Shown: one piece after another, positions 21,104 to 32,229 of the stretch | Position numbering within the stretch: position 1 is the stretch's first letter | Layout: each line of letters opens with the position of its first letter | Origin: Hippopus hippopus | Lineage: Eukaryota; Mollusca; Bivalvia; Cardiida; Cardiidae | DNA length: 64,000 nucleotides | Direction of reading: 5' to 3' | Assembly (NCBI GenBank): GCA_946811185.2 | Contig: OX328097.1 | Span: 55,643,063 to 55,707,062 of the forward strand | Translations under genes and position numbers: made by a program | The notes under the pieces: model-generated | Database searches by the model: none | The model's input: the letters and a program-made list of their open reading frames with translations, nothing else | What the model was told of the DNA's origin: nothing

Positions 21104-22700
21104 ATGCCCCCCTTCAACAAAGTGGGGGTATATTGCTTTGCTAATGTTGGTCAGTCCGTCGGTCGGTAGGTCGGTCCGTCGGTTGGTAGACCTTACCTTG
21201 TCCGGATGATAACTAGACACAGAATTGACCTAGGTTTGTGAAATTTGGTACAGACATGCGTCTCGGAGTGTAGATGATCCCTATTGATTTTGAGGTCAAT
21301 CGGTCAAAGGTCAAGGTCACAGTGACCGTCAACATGTTGATATATAGACCAAACCTTGTTCGGATGATAACTAGACACAGAATTGACCTAGGTTCGTCAA
21401 ATTTGGCACAGACATGCGTCTCGGAGTGAAGATGATTCCAATTGATTTTCAGGTCAATCGGTCAAAAGTCAAGGTCACAGTGACTGTCAACATGTTGATA
21501 TATAGACCAAACCTTGTCCGGATGATAACAAGACACAGAATTGACCTAGGTTCGTGAAATTTGGCACAGACATGCATCTCGGAGTGTAGATGGTCCCTAT
21601 TGATTTTGAGGTCAATCGGTCAAAGGTCAAGGTCACAGTGACCGTCAACATGTTGATATATAGACCAAACCTTGTCCGGATGATAACTAGACACAGAATT
21701 GACTTAGGTTCGTCAAATTTGGCACAGACATGCGTCCTGGAGTGTAGATGATCCCTATTGATTTTGAGGTCAATTGGTCAAAGATCAAGGTCACAGTGAC
21801 CGTCAACATGTTGATATATAGACCAAACCTTGTCCAGATGATAACTAGACACAGAATTGACCTAGGTTCGTCAAATTTGGCACAGACATTCGTCTCGGAG
21901 TGCAGATGATCCCTATCGATTTTGAGATTAATCCATGAAAGATCAAGGTCACAGTGGCCTTCAACTTAATGATATATAGACCAAACCTTGTCCGGATGAT
22001 AACAAGACACAGAATCAAATTCTGTACAGATATTCATCTCGGAGTGTAAATGATCCCTATCGATTTTGAGATTAACCCATCAAAAGTCAAGGTCACAGTG
22101 GCCTTCAACTTAATGATATATAGACCAAACCTTGTCCAGATGATAACTACACACAGAATTGACCTAGGTCCTTCAAATTCTGTACAGATATTCATCTTGG
22201 AGTGTAAATGATCCCTATCGATTTTAAGGTTAATCCGTGAAAGGTCAAGGTCACAGTGACCACCAGATGATTCAGGGCCCACACTGCTGTTCGCCACTTG
22301 AGCCATTTGCTCAAAAAAAATTAAAGTGTCTCAGAAATCATCATATGTGGCTCAACTTGTGGCTCCAACATTTTATTCGCGTATTATCGGGGATGTAGTA
22401 AGCATCGAAGTCGACTGGGAAAAAGCGGAAGTCGAATGCGTGTGCCGAAAAGAAAATCGATAACCCAGTCTGTGTATCGGCGACTGTTTACAATCTTGTA
22501 TGTATACACATGGTGGTGTGTATAATTATGCGAACTGTTGACAGATTATCACGTTTAACAATTGAAGTGGGCTATAAATCAAAAAGATGACATCGATATT
22601 TCCCAATCAATTCTTTTGATATCAGTTTATGAACTGTGCCACTTCCTGTATCAATGTGGCAGTAGGGGGGCATGACTGTTTTACAAACAGACATCTTGTT
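21104..22700 (+). mobile_element. H3 Helentron-like element with 158 bp units
   Basis: The 5' end ATGCCCCCCTTCAACAAAGTGGGGGTAT is a palindrome (21104-21131), followed by GTCGGTCGGTAGGTCGGTCC. Units start at 21196, 21354, 21512, 21670, 21828 and 21986, exactly 158 bp apart, then 22130 (a 144 bp step because one unit has a 14 bp deletion). Each has CCTTGTCCGGATGATAACTAG and GGTCAAGGTCACAGTGAC. The 3' end reads GGGGGGCATGA, inverse to the start, the hairpin CTGTTT-TAC-AAACAG, then ACATCTTGTT. The stretch 22262-22650 is non-repetitive and begins with CAGGGCCCACACTG, possibly one end of another insertion. Confidence 0.75.
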
Positions 22701-23343
22701 TTATTTAGCACCACTAGTCAAAAGAGAGAAAGACTTAATTTTATGGAAGTGTCTATCCAATGTTTTTCTCTCATTACAAAGGGTGGTAGCTCATTTGGTA
22801 GCACAATGGGCCTAAAATCAAAGGATTGCTGGTTCAGTTTGTAGCATAGAGAAATTATTTCTGAGAAGTGATGATAGTCTTTGCAATAGGAACTATTTCT
22901 CTGGGCCAGATCTTAGCTCTGATAATTGCTTCCACAATGTTTATGCAGGAAAGCAGTTAATGGCTTGGATAGAAAGTTCTGCAAAACATGGAAGAAACTA
23001 CCGGTAAGCATAGGTGCACTTACTAACCCAGATGTAATTGAAAAAATGTTGGAAACAGTTTTAAAACCCCAAACAAACAAACTGATCAAAACTTCATGGA
23101 ACTGATTCTACCATTGTCCATTTTGGAAGGTTTTCATACATTTTGGTTGTGAAAAAAATTCTGGTTGCCCTGGTAAGGGATCTTACAAAAAAAAAGAGAG
23201 AGAACTACCTTAAAAACTTCTTTTTCAAAACAAGAAGTTGGATTATCAGCAGTTTACAAGAATTTTTTAATAAGATTAAAAATAGGCTTGGATTATTAGC
23301 AATTTACTATAAATGTTTTAATAAGATACAAAATAGGCTTGCT
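22701..23343. other. No gene seen; tRNA-like SINE piece at 22785-22850
   Basis: GGTAGCTCATTTGGTAGCAC followed about 30 bp on by GGATTGCTGGTTCAG mimics A- and B-boxes on the plus strand, a short SINE head without tail. Tandem-like GGCTTGGATTATTAGC / AGTTGGATTATCAGC words occur at 23230-23335. Confidence 0.4.
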
Positions 23344-23567
23344 TTAACCTCTATTGGGAAAAATAAAATTTTAGGAGTGTCCACATTGAAAGCATTGAAT
23401 TTTGCAGATGACAAATCTGATGTGGCTCCATTGAGATTTGTCATTTTGAAGGGTACAAAATATGGCATAATGAGAAAATGCAGGCAGCAAGCATTTTTGT
23501 GTTTTCCCACAATATTTTAAAAAGCCTATTCCTCTAGGTCATTAAACCATGAGATTGTTTGGATTAA
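23344..23567 (-). repeat. hpM MITE
   Basis: TTAACCTCTATTGGGAAAAA to TTGTTTGGATTAA. The left palindrome arm is degraded (ATGGCATAATGAGAAAATGC) while the right arm keeps TTTTCCCACAATATTTT. Confidence 0.6.
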
Positions 23568-23606
23568 CAGGTAGGTGGTGGAACAGTACAGGACCGTCAT
23601 GGCTTA

Positions 23607-25066
23607 TTTATCACACAAAAAACTTGAGACCTGTCCAAACTGAAAGCATTTACAGACGCCAAATCAAATGTTTTTCAAATGATGAGATTTTTTCTACCAA
23701 TGGCCAAGGGCCAGCGGGCTTATGTCATGGCCCGGTGTCCGTCCTGCGTCTGCCTGCCCGTCCATCCGTGCGTGCATTAACTTTTATTTCAAACATCTTC
23801 TTCTCTGAAACTACCCATCCAATTTTGATGAAACTTCACAGAAATGATCCTGCTATAGTCCTTTTCAGAATTTCTTGAAAGAATTTGATTCCTTTAAAAA
23901 GTCTGGTTGCCATGGCAACAAAACTGAAAAATATTGAAAATCTTTGAAAATCTTCTTGTCTGAAACCATAAGGCCTAGGGCTACCAAATTTGGCACGTAG
24001 CTTTATCTAGTGGACCCCTACCAAGTGTCTTCAAATTATAGCCCTGGGGTCAAATTTGGCCCCGCCCTGGGGGTCACAAGTTTTATATGGGATTATATTG
24101 GGAAAACTAAAAAATTCTTCTGGTACCTAGCCATAGGGGCTAGGGCTACCAAATTTGGCATGTAGCTTTATCAAGTGGCTGTCTACCAAGAGTGCCCAAA
24201 TTACAGTCCTAGGGTCAAATTTGGCCCCGCCCCGGGGGTCACAAGTTTTATATCAGCTTATATAGGGAAAACTTTAAAAATCTTCTCATACCTAGCCATA
24301 AGGCCTAGGGCTACCAAATTTTGCATGTAGCTTTATCTAGTGGGTGTCTACCAATTGTGCCCAAATTATAGCCTGGGGTCAAATTTGGCCCTGCCTGGGG
24401 GTCACAAGTTTTACATAGGCTTATATAGGGAAAACTTTAAAAATCTACTCATACCCAGCCATAAGGCCTAGGGCTACCAAATTTTGCATGTAGCTTTATC
24501 TAGTGAGCCTCTACCAAGAGGGTCCAAATTATAGCCCAGGGGTCAAGTTTGGCCCCAACCCAGGGGTCACAATTTTACATGGGCTTCTTTCTATCGTGAA
24601 AACTTTATAAATCTTTTTGTTACTATAGACCTAGCGCTACTAAATTTAGCTCTGTCTCATTGGTCTTATGTTTTACAGGGCCTTTTATTGAGGAAACTTT
24701 GAAAATCTTCTTGTTTATAACCACACATTCTGGACCTGTATTATTTGGTATGGGGCTTTATCTTGTGGACCTCTACCAGGATTCAAGTAATGATAGCTTT
24801 TTGGTCAAAAATGGCTTTGCCGTGCGGTCTTAACTTTCTCGTACGATTTTGTAGAAAAAATTTTGTATGTCTTCTAGTTTGAAACCAATTGGCCAAGTAT
24901 TGTAATGTTTGGCTTGTTGTGTTTTTACTTATTAGCCAGTGGAGCGATAAAATGCCATCATGGCCCTCTTGTTTTTCTGGTTACCAGCATTTTCTCCCTT
25001 TCCTACAATGTTTTCAAAATCTCAAAATAGGGAAGTTAAAACTCGGGATTGTCTGGTAAAGGGCTG
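23607..25066 (-). repeat. hpM MITE interrupted by an H2 element, with a deletion
   Basis: Left part 23607-23692 (GAGACCTGTCCAAACTGAAAGC to AATGATGAGATTTTTT). Right part 24974-25066 (CTGGTTACCAGCATTTTC to CTGGTAAAGGGC). About 60 bp of family sequence expected between them, including the left palindrome arm, is missing, so host DNA was lost at or after insertion. Confidence 0.55.
23693..24973 (+). mobile_element. H2 Helentron-like element, ~164 bp units
   Basis: The 5' end CTACCAATGGCCAAGGGCCAGCGGGC (degraded palindrome) is followed by CCTGCCCGTCCATCCGTGCG. Units of about 164 bp start near 23971, 24134, 24301 and 24464, each with GCCTAGGGCTACCAAATTT, GCATGTAGCTTTATCTAGTG and GGTCAAATTTGGCCCC. 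The 3' end GCCAGTGGAGCGATA is inverse to the intact H2 start, then ATGCCATCATGGCCC, then CTCTTGTT. Confidence 0.7.
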
Positions 25067-25292
25067 ACTGCGAGTCCATTCATTCAAAAGGAAAGCCAAT
25101 AAAAGGATAGTTTTGGCATGAAGTAGGCTGATTTTTATAGCTAGTGATTGGCATTTTAATTCCATCAAGATGTTTTAATATGCATTCAGACTGGATGATG
25201 AATGAAATTTATAGCCAGTAAAAAAATCTTTTTGTGTTGATATAGCAAGGACAATTTGAACTGTTACAAACGCCCAATTTGATTTGAATATC

Positions 25293-25530
25293 TTAAACCC
25301 TTTACCATACAATCTCAGGTTTTAACAACCCTGAGGAAAAAGCCTTTTGAAGACATTAAGGGAAAAGGAGAAAATGCTGGTTACCAGCATACAGCATTTT
25401 CTCCTTTTCTCACAATGTTTTCTACCCTTTCCAAGACAATTCCATTATTTGAGCAGCATGTTTAATTGTCATTCTGCAATATCTTTTAATATGGACAAGT
25501 CTACATTATTCTCGTGTGGTAAAGACTTAA
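25293..25530 (+). repeat. hpM MITE
   Basis: TTAAACCCTTTACCATACAATC to GTGTGGTAAAGACTTAA. The palindrome centre has a small duplication (TTACCAGCATACAGCATTTT), which lengthens the loop by about 7 bp. Confidence 0.7.
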
Positions 25531-25538
25531 GATCTTAC

Positions 25539-25767
25539 TTAACCCTTTACCACACAATGACGCCTTTTAGCGCCCCTGAAGAAGAGGCCTTTTGAAAACA
25601 TTGTGGGAAAAGGAGAAAGTGCTGGTAACCAGCATTTTCTCCTTTTCCCACAAAGTTTTCTACCCTATCAAAGAAAAGTTGTGTCATTTGAGCCACTATG
25701 AAATTGTCGTCTGCAAATGCTTTCAATTTGGATAGGTCTTAAATTTTGCCGTGTGGTAAAGGGTTAA
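25539..25767 (+). repeat. hpM MITE, young 229 bp copy
   Basis: TTAACCCTTTACCACACAATG at the left and GTGTGGTAAAGGGTTAA at the right: TTAA duplications plus CCCTTTACCACAC inverted repeats, the termini expected of piggyBac-type elements (known for TTAA targets and CCCT/CCCTTT ends). Central arms GAAAACATTGTGGGAAAAGG and inverse. It differs from 55048-55276, 30 kb away, at only about ten positions by eye and has the same length, so both stem from a recent source. It has no coding capacity and must have moved with a transposase encoded elsewhere. Confidence 0.85.
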
Positions 25768-25833
25768 CATTGATAAATATAAATCCAGGATCGGGTTGTA
25801 AAGATTGTACTGTATGATTCTGCTCTGATTGTA

Positions 25834-27364
25834 TACTGAACCAAAAAAGAAACTTCCCCTGTGTTTAAGTGCAAATGCAATGTTATTAAAAAAAATCAAA
25901 ATATCAGATGACCTACATATATTTGGGCGAACAATTATGTGTCCGATAAAACAAATTTTAACTCGATTGAAAGCATTTTGCAGAAGAAACCTGCTGAAAG
26001 CGATTTTCACGTACATGCACGGACCAGTATAATTCGTGTATATTTTTTGAAACCTTTCAGTCTAATTTTATAGACTTTCATGTCAATAAGAAAAAGACGT
26101 TGAAAAAAATTAAATTCTTTTTAGTTTTCTTTATTTTTGATATGCCTAGAATTCCGCAAAATTTACGCGAACGTGCCATTGGCTTGCTTAATGCTGGTAT
26201 GACGATGAATGCTGTTGCTATGAATATTGGATGTTCTACTCGTGCTATTCGACACCTTAGGCAACATTTTCAAGCAACAGGGCGTACGGAAGATCGACCA
26301 CGTAGTGGACGTCCTCGCGTCACGACGCGCGGCCAAGACCGCTATATTCGGAACACCCACCTGCGCAATCGCTTCCAAACTGCCACAGCCACTGCTGCTA
26401 ACACCCCTGGTACACATAACAACCGTATATCTGCACAAACTGTGCGCAATCGCTTGCTCGAGGTGGGCTACGTGCACGTCGTCCATACGTTGGTTGTGTT
26501 TTGATGCGACGTCACCGCATAAATCGTGTTAATTGGGCACGTACACACCAACGCTGGCTTAGACAACAATGGAATAGCGTTCTTTTCTCTGACGAGTCCA
26601 GGTTTTCCATTCATCGAGGTGATGGCAGGTTTCGAGTATACCGTAGGAGAAATGAACGTTATGCAGACTGTTGCGTACTTGAACAAGATCGTTTTGAGGG
26701 TGGGGGTTCTGTCTTGGTCTGGGTGGGCATTGCACATGGCTTTCGCACTAATCTCGTCGTTATCGAAGGGAATTTGAATGCCCAACGCTACCGAGATGAA
26801 ATTCTTGCGAGGCACGTTATCCCACTGTTTCAAAATAATGCCAATATCACTCTTTTTCAGCATGATAATGCCACAAGCCATACAGCTAGGGACAAAAAAT
26901 TCCTCAGGGCGAATAACATTGCATTTATTAATGACTGGCCTGCCAAAAGCCCTGATCTGAATCCCATTGAACACCTTTGGGATAATTTGGACCAGCGCGT
27001 TAGACGTCGCCCTATTCCACCGTCAAACGTCATTCAGCTAAGACAAGCCTTAATTCAGGAATGGAACAACATTCCACACGTCGAAATCAATACACTTATC
27101 CGTTCTATGCGCCAACGATGCCAGGCAGTCCTTCATGCTGAAGGTGGTCATACCCGGTATTAATTTGTGATTTTGGTGAGCGACCCCCTCCGCATTTTTA
27201 ACTACCATTTCACTACTTTTGGATAAACCCTCAGCAATAATTTTTTTCACACAAAGTCGCAATGAAATACTCTTTCAATGCATATAAATCTAGTTTAATC
27301 CTGATTTTCATATTTGTGTATATCTGCACTTAAACACAGAGGAAGTTTCTTTTTTGGTTCAGTA
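25834..27364 (+). mobile_element. Tc1/mariner element, nearly complete
   Basis: 40 bp terminal inverted repeats (25834-25873 and 27325-27364) begin TACTGAACCAAAAAAG and differ at one position. TA flanks each end (25832-25833 and 27365-27366), the duplication expected of Tc1/mariner. Total length 1531 bp, normal for a short-repeat Tc1 element. It carries one transposase reading frame, broken by a single frameshift. High similarity of the two ends and an otherwise open frame point to a fairly recent insertion. Confidence 0.93.
26142..27163 (+). pseudogene. Tc1-type DD34E transposase, one frameshift
   Basis: Cut-and-paste transposase that would bind the element ends and catalyse excision and insertion at TA. 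ATG at 26142 begins MPRIPQNLRERAIG. Residues about 8-45 form the first helix-turn-helix, residues 56-59 are the GRPR hinge and 60-110 the second DNA-binding part (ending VRNRLLEVGY). A one-base loss at about 26472 shifts the frame; the reading resumes with ARRPYVG and continues to GGHTRY and a stop at 27163. Counting across the break, the protein would be about 340 residues, the family norm. Catalytic residues are all present: D151 (in FSDESRF), D242 (QHDNATSH) and E277 (DLNPIEHLW), with 34 residues between the last two. No other stop was seen. As it stands the product would be truncated after about 120 residues and inactive. Confidence 0.9.
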
Positions 27365-27420
27365 TATGTTGTATTGTGACTACATATACAGATTTTTTGA
27401 TGAAGTGTGAGTTTGAATTT

Positions 27421-27632
27421 GTAATAAGCCTTACCAAGCAAGCCCTTGTTTTTATGATCCTGACAAAGCATAGTTTTGAAAACATTTTGGGAAAAACAAC
27501 GCTGGTGACCAGCATTTTCTTTTTTTCCTCACAATGTCTTCCACCCTTTCAATGACAAATCCCATTGAATCTCATTTGTCATCTGCAAAATGCTATTGTT
27601 TTGGACAATTCTAAAAGCTTGTCATACATTTA
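27421..27632 (+). repeat. hpM MITE
   Basis: GCCTTACCAAGCAAGCCC, then GAAAACATTTTGGGAAAAAC, CGCTGGTGACCAGCATTTTC and GACAATTCTAAAAGC. TTAA ends are not intact. Confidence 0.6.
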
Positions 27633-28144
27633 AGATCTACATAGAGAACTTAATCATTTTGAACAGTTTCTTCATTTATTATATTTGTCTGATCTTTTTT
27701 CACACCTAGATTTTATCAGCCTTCATAGGGGGCTGGAGGGGGAGGGGGTTTACAATAGAATGATTAAATGATTTACTGACCGACGTATAACATTATTGAA
27801 GGGAGAGCACTCTAGGAATTTTTATTGGTTAGATGTGGTAATAACCACCCTTTGTAGGGAATTGTTTTTTGCTATGGACAAGAATCAGAAATGAAATTAA
27901 AGTTTTTACCTAGAGAAATACAATTTCATAGGCATAGCTATGGAAAAAAAAAAAACCCTGGATACTTTCATTGGTTGTAACAGGCAATTGCTACCTATTG
28001 CCACAATGTTTTCTGTGCAGTTTATTTTACCTAGAAATAACCTGTGCTGTAATGAGTGCAATGAATGACTATGATTTATACTTCCTGTTAAAAAGTGTGC
28101 CGATGCAGTATGATGCTATGACAATACACATTCAACAACTGTCT
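27633..28144. other. No gene seen
   Basis: Contains a purine tract GGGGGCTGGAGGGGGAGGGGG (about 27728-27748) and two similar words (CACTCTAGGAATTTTTATTGG at 27809 and CCCTGGATACTTTCATTGG at 27956) that hint at an old duplication. Nothing else recognised. Confidence 0.4.
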
Positions 28145-29068
28145 TTAACCTTTAAACTTTTGTAACTCAAAAGCATTTGCAGACAAGTTAAGTCTAATTC
28201 AAATGACATAGTTTGAATTTAATAGGCTAGAAAACATTGTTGGAAAAGGAGAAAAGGCTGGTTATAGATACTTTTTCCATTTACACAATGTTTTTGAAAG
28301 GCAGTCAAAGCACAGAAGTATTTGGTAAAGGATTAATTAAGAATTGTCAGTGATTTAATTACGAGAAGGGATCTGACCACAAATTAATTGTAGTTCAATT
28401 GATGATATCTGTCTTTGAAAGGGGAGAAAGCATTGTGGGAAAAGGAGAATAAGCTGGTTTTCAGTATTTTCTCCTTTTTCAACAATTTTTCCAAGACTTT
28501 CTTTTTAGGGTCATTAAAACTCTGGAATGTGTGATGAAGAGTTGTCAAAATGCTGGTAACTAGCTGTTTCTCCTTTTCCTTTAATGTATTTACCCTTTCA
28601 AAGAAACTTCTATTTGCTCGTACCAATTTGAATTATAAAGCCTAATCTGCAGATATTGCCAATTTTGAGCAAATTGCTTTCAGCCTTTGCTAAGACATTT
28701 TTAATCATTTGAGACAACTTTAATTGTTTGTTTTCAAATGCTTTCAATTTGGGCCAGTTGAAAATTTTCTGATTTAGTAAAGAGCTAAATGGATAGAAAA
28801 CGTTTCAAGCATTTTCATCCTTTTCCAACAAGGTTACCAAAAACTTCCTTTTCAAGGGGTGTATAAACACAGGATTGTTGTTGATAAAGAGCTATTAAAA
28901 CATTAATAGAAAAGAAGAAAATCCTAGTAAAAGGCTCAATTTCCTTTATCCACAATTTTTTCTATCGATTCAAACACAAATCTGATCATGTGAGACACAT
29001 AATTATGTTGTTTACAAATGCTTTCAATATGTACAAGTCTAAAACTTTGAAATCTAGTAAAGAGTTAA
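28145..29068. repeat. Run of about six hpM MITE copies and fragments
   Basis: In order: 28145-28336 (-), about 28355-28543 (-), 28545-28680 (+, right half), 28680-28786 (+, right end only), 28787-28893 (- right half) and 28893-29068 (+). Boundaries fall at degraded TTAA or GAGCTAA. The dense, mixed-orientation stacking suggests repeated insertion into or beside earlier copies. Confidence 0.55.
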
Positions 29069-29294
29069 CCCTTTACCACATGGCAAACTTTAAGACCTAT
29101 CCAAATTGAAAGCATTTGCAGAGGACAATTTCATAGTGGCTCAAATGACGCAACTTTTCTTTGATAGGGTAGAAAACTTTGTGGGAAAAGGAGAAAATGC
29201 TGGTTACCAGCATTTTCTCCTTTTCCCACAATGTTTTCAAAAAGGCCTCTTCTTCAGGGGCGTTAAAAGGCGTCATTGTGTGGTAAAGGGTTAA
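29065..29294 (-). repeat. hpM MITE, reference copy with 67 bp palindrome
   Basis: TTAA at 29065-29068 and 29291-29294, inverted ends TTAACCCTTTACCACAT and ATTGTGTGGTAAAGGGTTAA. The palindrome spans 29172-29238, centred on 29205 (CTGGTTACCAG); its two 33 bp arms differ at one pair. Transcribed, it would fold into a long perfect hairpin. The flanks (CAAATTGAAAGCATTTGCAG on one side, CAGGGGCGTTAAAAGGCGTC on the other) are not complementary, so the palindrome is a discrete central module. Confidence 0.85.
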
Positions 29295-29602
29295 ACGGAA
29301 AGAAAATTTTTATAAGCATAGTGTTTTATAAGCCTTTTTTTTCACAGGATAATAGTTCATTAAAGGGTTACATGCTTGTATGATATTTATTTGCTAATAA
29401 AGCACTGTAAATGTCAGATAAGTATGACAATGAAGAGCTTTGAATGTCATCGATTATTTGTTAGTCAGAACAAAATGTCGTTTAGAAAAATAATGCACAT
29501 GCAAGGGGGTTTGTGGAATTCCTCTGGCCAACTGTTAGTCATTGGGAAAATACATGTAGATACTCAGTTTTCAAAGGCAAGTTATATCAGAAGCAAAACC
29601 TG
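29295..29602. other. No gene seen
   Basis: AT-rich; nothing recognised. Confidence 0.4.
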
Positions 29603-29830
29603 AAGAGATTGATTGATTGAATGTTGTTTTACACCACTATTTAAGTTATATCGCAGAGACAACTAACATATTTGTATTTGTCCTATGCTTCGATTCAGTA
29701 CTCTCAGGTCTCGGAATAGTTTTGCCCAAGGACTATGGCAAAGTTTCAAGTGAGGAGTGAACTTGGGGCCTCAAGGTTACAAATCCATTAATTTGCCATT
29801 GAGCCATGCTGGACTCATACCAGAAGAGAA
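29603..29830 (-). repeat. tRNA-derived SINE, diverged
   Basis: The tail on the minus strand appears as GATTGATTGATTGAATG at 29608. The tRNA-like head is at the far end (GAGTCCAGCATGGCTCAATG, reading minus, near 29815). The middle holds the reverse of GTGATATAAC-like sequence (TTATATCGCAG). No clean target duplication seen. Confidence 0.6.
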
Positions 29831-29849
29831 AACATCTATTTTAAGGGTC

Positions 29850-29932
29850 CAGTATGGTTCATTGGAGAAAGTGTAAGATTTGCCATCCAGAAGCCCGTAG
29901 TTCAATCCTTATACCTGAGGCTCCTGGTTTTT
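29850..29932 (+). repeat. tRNA-like SINE head
   Basis: GTCCAGTATGGTTCATTGG followed by GCCCGTAGTTCAATCC resembles A- and B-boxes. The sequence stops at the 5' end of the H2 element at 29933, so the rest was either never there or displaced. Confidence 0.4.
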
Positions 29933-31998
29933 AGCTCCACTGGCCGAAGGCCAGCGGGCTTATGTCATGGCCTGTTGTCCGTCGTGCGTCCGTGCGTCCG
30001 TCCGTGCGTTAACTTTTTTTTAAAACGTCTTCTTCTCTGAAACTACCCATCCAATTTTGATGAAACTTCACAGAAATGATCCTGCCATGGTCCTCTTCAG
30101 AATTTCTTGAAAGAATTTAATTCCTTCAAAAACTCTGGTTGCCATGGCAACAAAACTGAAAAATTTTGAAAATCTTTGAAAATCTTCTTGTCTGAAACCG
30201 TAAGGCCAAGGGCTACCAAATTTGGCATGTAGCTTTATCTAGTGGACCTCTACCAAGTTTCTTCAATTTATAGCCCTGGGGTCAAAATTGGCCCCGCCCC
30301 GGGGGTCACAAGTTTTACATGGGCTTATTTAGGGAGAACTTTAAAATTCCTCTTCTACCTAGCCATAGGGCCTAGAGCTACCAAATTTGGCATGTAGCTT
30401 TATCTAGTGGACCTCTGCCAAGATTGTTCAAATTATAGCCCTGGGGTCAAATTAGGCCCTGCCCGGGGGTAGCAAGTTTTACATGGGCTTATATAACAAG
30501 TTTTACATGGGCTTATATAGGGAGAACTTTAAAATTCTTCTTTGACCTAGCCATGGGGCCTATGGCGACCAAATTTGGCATGTAGCTTTATCTAGTGGAC
30601 CTGTACCAAGGGTGTCCAAATTATAGCCGAGGGTCAAATTTGACTTCGCCCCGGGGGGTAACATGTTTTACATGGGCGGGCTTATATAGGAAAATCTTTC
30701 GCATCTAGCTATAAGGGCTAGGGCTATCAAATTTTGCATTTAGCTTTATCTAGGGGGTCTCTATCAAGGGTGCCCAAATTGTAGCCCAGGGGGTCAAATG
30801 TAGCCCCGGCCCAGGGGGTCACAAGTTCTACATGGTCTTATATAAGGAAACTTTAATAATCTACTTGTACATAGCCATATTTAGGTCTAGGGCTACCAAA
30901 TTTTGCATGTAACTTTATATAATGGGCCTCTACCAAGAGGGCCCAAATTTTAACTTTGGGGGTCAAGTTTGACTCCACACCAGGGGTCACAAGTTTTACA
31001 TTGGCTTTTATAGTGAAAACTTGATAAACCTGTGTCATGGATCACATATTTTACAGGGCCTTTTATTCAGCAAACTTGTTTTACATGACTTTTTATTGGG
31101 CAAGATTAAAAAATCTTTTTGTTTATAACCACACATTCTAGTTTCATATTGTAGGTCTGGGGTCAAAATTGCCTTCATTCCAGGGATCGCAAGTTTAACA
31201 TGGGCTTCAAAATATTGTCACTTCAATTTAAACATTAATCAAGGGAAATAACTCTTTTTATGAAAGATAAAGTTTGTTACTATTTACCTCCCTTGATTAT
31301 CAAGCTGCAGTGATACATGATTGGTGCTAGACAAGTTTTTTAGCTCCACTGGCCGAAGGCCAGCAGGCTTATGTTATGGCCCGTTGTCCACTGTGCGTCC
31401 ATCCATATGTTAACTTTTTAGCTCACTTGAGCACAACGTGCTCAAGGGGAGCTTTTAGGATCACCTGGTGTCCGTCGTGTGTCGTCAACAATTCTTTAAA
31501 CATCAACTCCTCCTAAACCACTGGGCGGATTTGGACCAAACTTGGCTGGAATGTTCCTTGGAAGGTCCTCTTTAAAAACTGTTCACAGAATTTGATTCCA
31601 TCAAAAACTCTGGTTGCCATTGCAACCAAATGGAATTTTTTAGGGAATTCTTTAAAAATCTTCTCCTCTGAAACCACGGGTCAGATTTTGAAATAATTTC
31701 ACAGATATGCTCCTTGGGTGACCCTTTTTAAAAATTGTTCGTAAAATTTTGATCCGTCAAAAAATGTGGCTCTGGTGAATGGGGGCTTCTTGCACCATAT
31801 AGAAATGAAGGAATTCTTCAAAATTCTTCTTCTCTGAAACCGCTGGTCAGATTTCGAAATAATTTCACAGGATTGTTCCTTGGGTGACCCTTTTCAAAAA
31901 CTGCTCGTAAAATTTTGATCCGTCAAAAAACGTTTGGCTTGTAGTGTTTTTACTTAATAGCCAGTGGAGCGATACAGGGCCATCATGGCCCTCTTGTT
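29933..31998 (+). mobile_element. Composite H2 region: three starts, one 3' end
   Basis: A complete H2 head (AGCTCCACTGGCCGAAGGCC) at 29933 is followed by CCGT/GCGTCCG repeats and about seven ~160 bp H2 units to about 31200. A second H2 head lies at 31342 (AGCTCCACTGGCCGAAGGCC again) with only ~75 bp, then an H1 head at 31420 (AGCTCACTTGAGCACAACGTG). Only one 3' end follows: GCCAGTGGAGCGATA, GGGCCATCATGGCCC, CTCTTGTT (to 31998), of H2 type. Between 31236 and 31299 lies an AATCAAGGGA hairpin foreign to H2. Confidence 0.6.
31342..31998 (+). mobile_element. Short H2 element carrying an H1 head
   Basis: H2 5' palindrome at 31342 and H2 3' end at 31998 bound ~650 bp that contain an H1 5' palindrome at 31420 and a core with GGTTGCCATTGCAACC and TTTCACAGATATGCTCC. 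The H1 head follows CTTTTT, the usual target. No H1 3' end is present, so this is either an H1/H2 hybrid or an insertion that lost its end. Confidence 0.5.
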
Positions 31999-32229
31999 CT
32001 TGGGAGAGCACTTGTGAAACATAGGACAGTCATGAATCAGATATTGAAAGCAAATTCATACCTAGTATGCCCTGCAGATGACAGTTTTCAGTAGAATTGT
32101 AACTGCTCCATTGCTTGAATTTTCCTCCCATGTCAAAATACAGGAGCAATGGAAAAAAAAAAAGGTAAAGTAACATAAAGACAGGTGTAGAACTATAGGG
32201 AGATCAAATTAAGATCAATGAATTGTATT

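Noticed and set aside
26163..26974. Other open frames within the Tc1 element
   Set aside because: Shadows of the transposase frame on other frames and strand; only the DD34E frame carries family motifs.
29172..29238. hpM palindrome as a CRISPR-like or terminator hairpin
   Set aside because: Eukaryotic context; copies are irregularly spaced whole elements with TTAA ends, not a repeat-spacer array.
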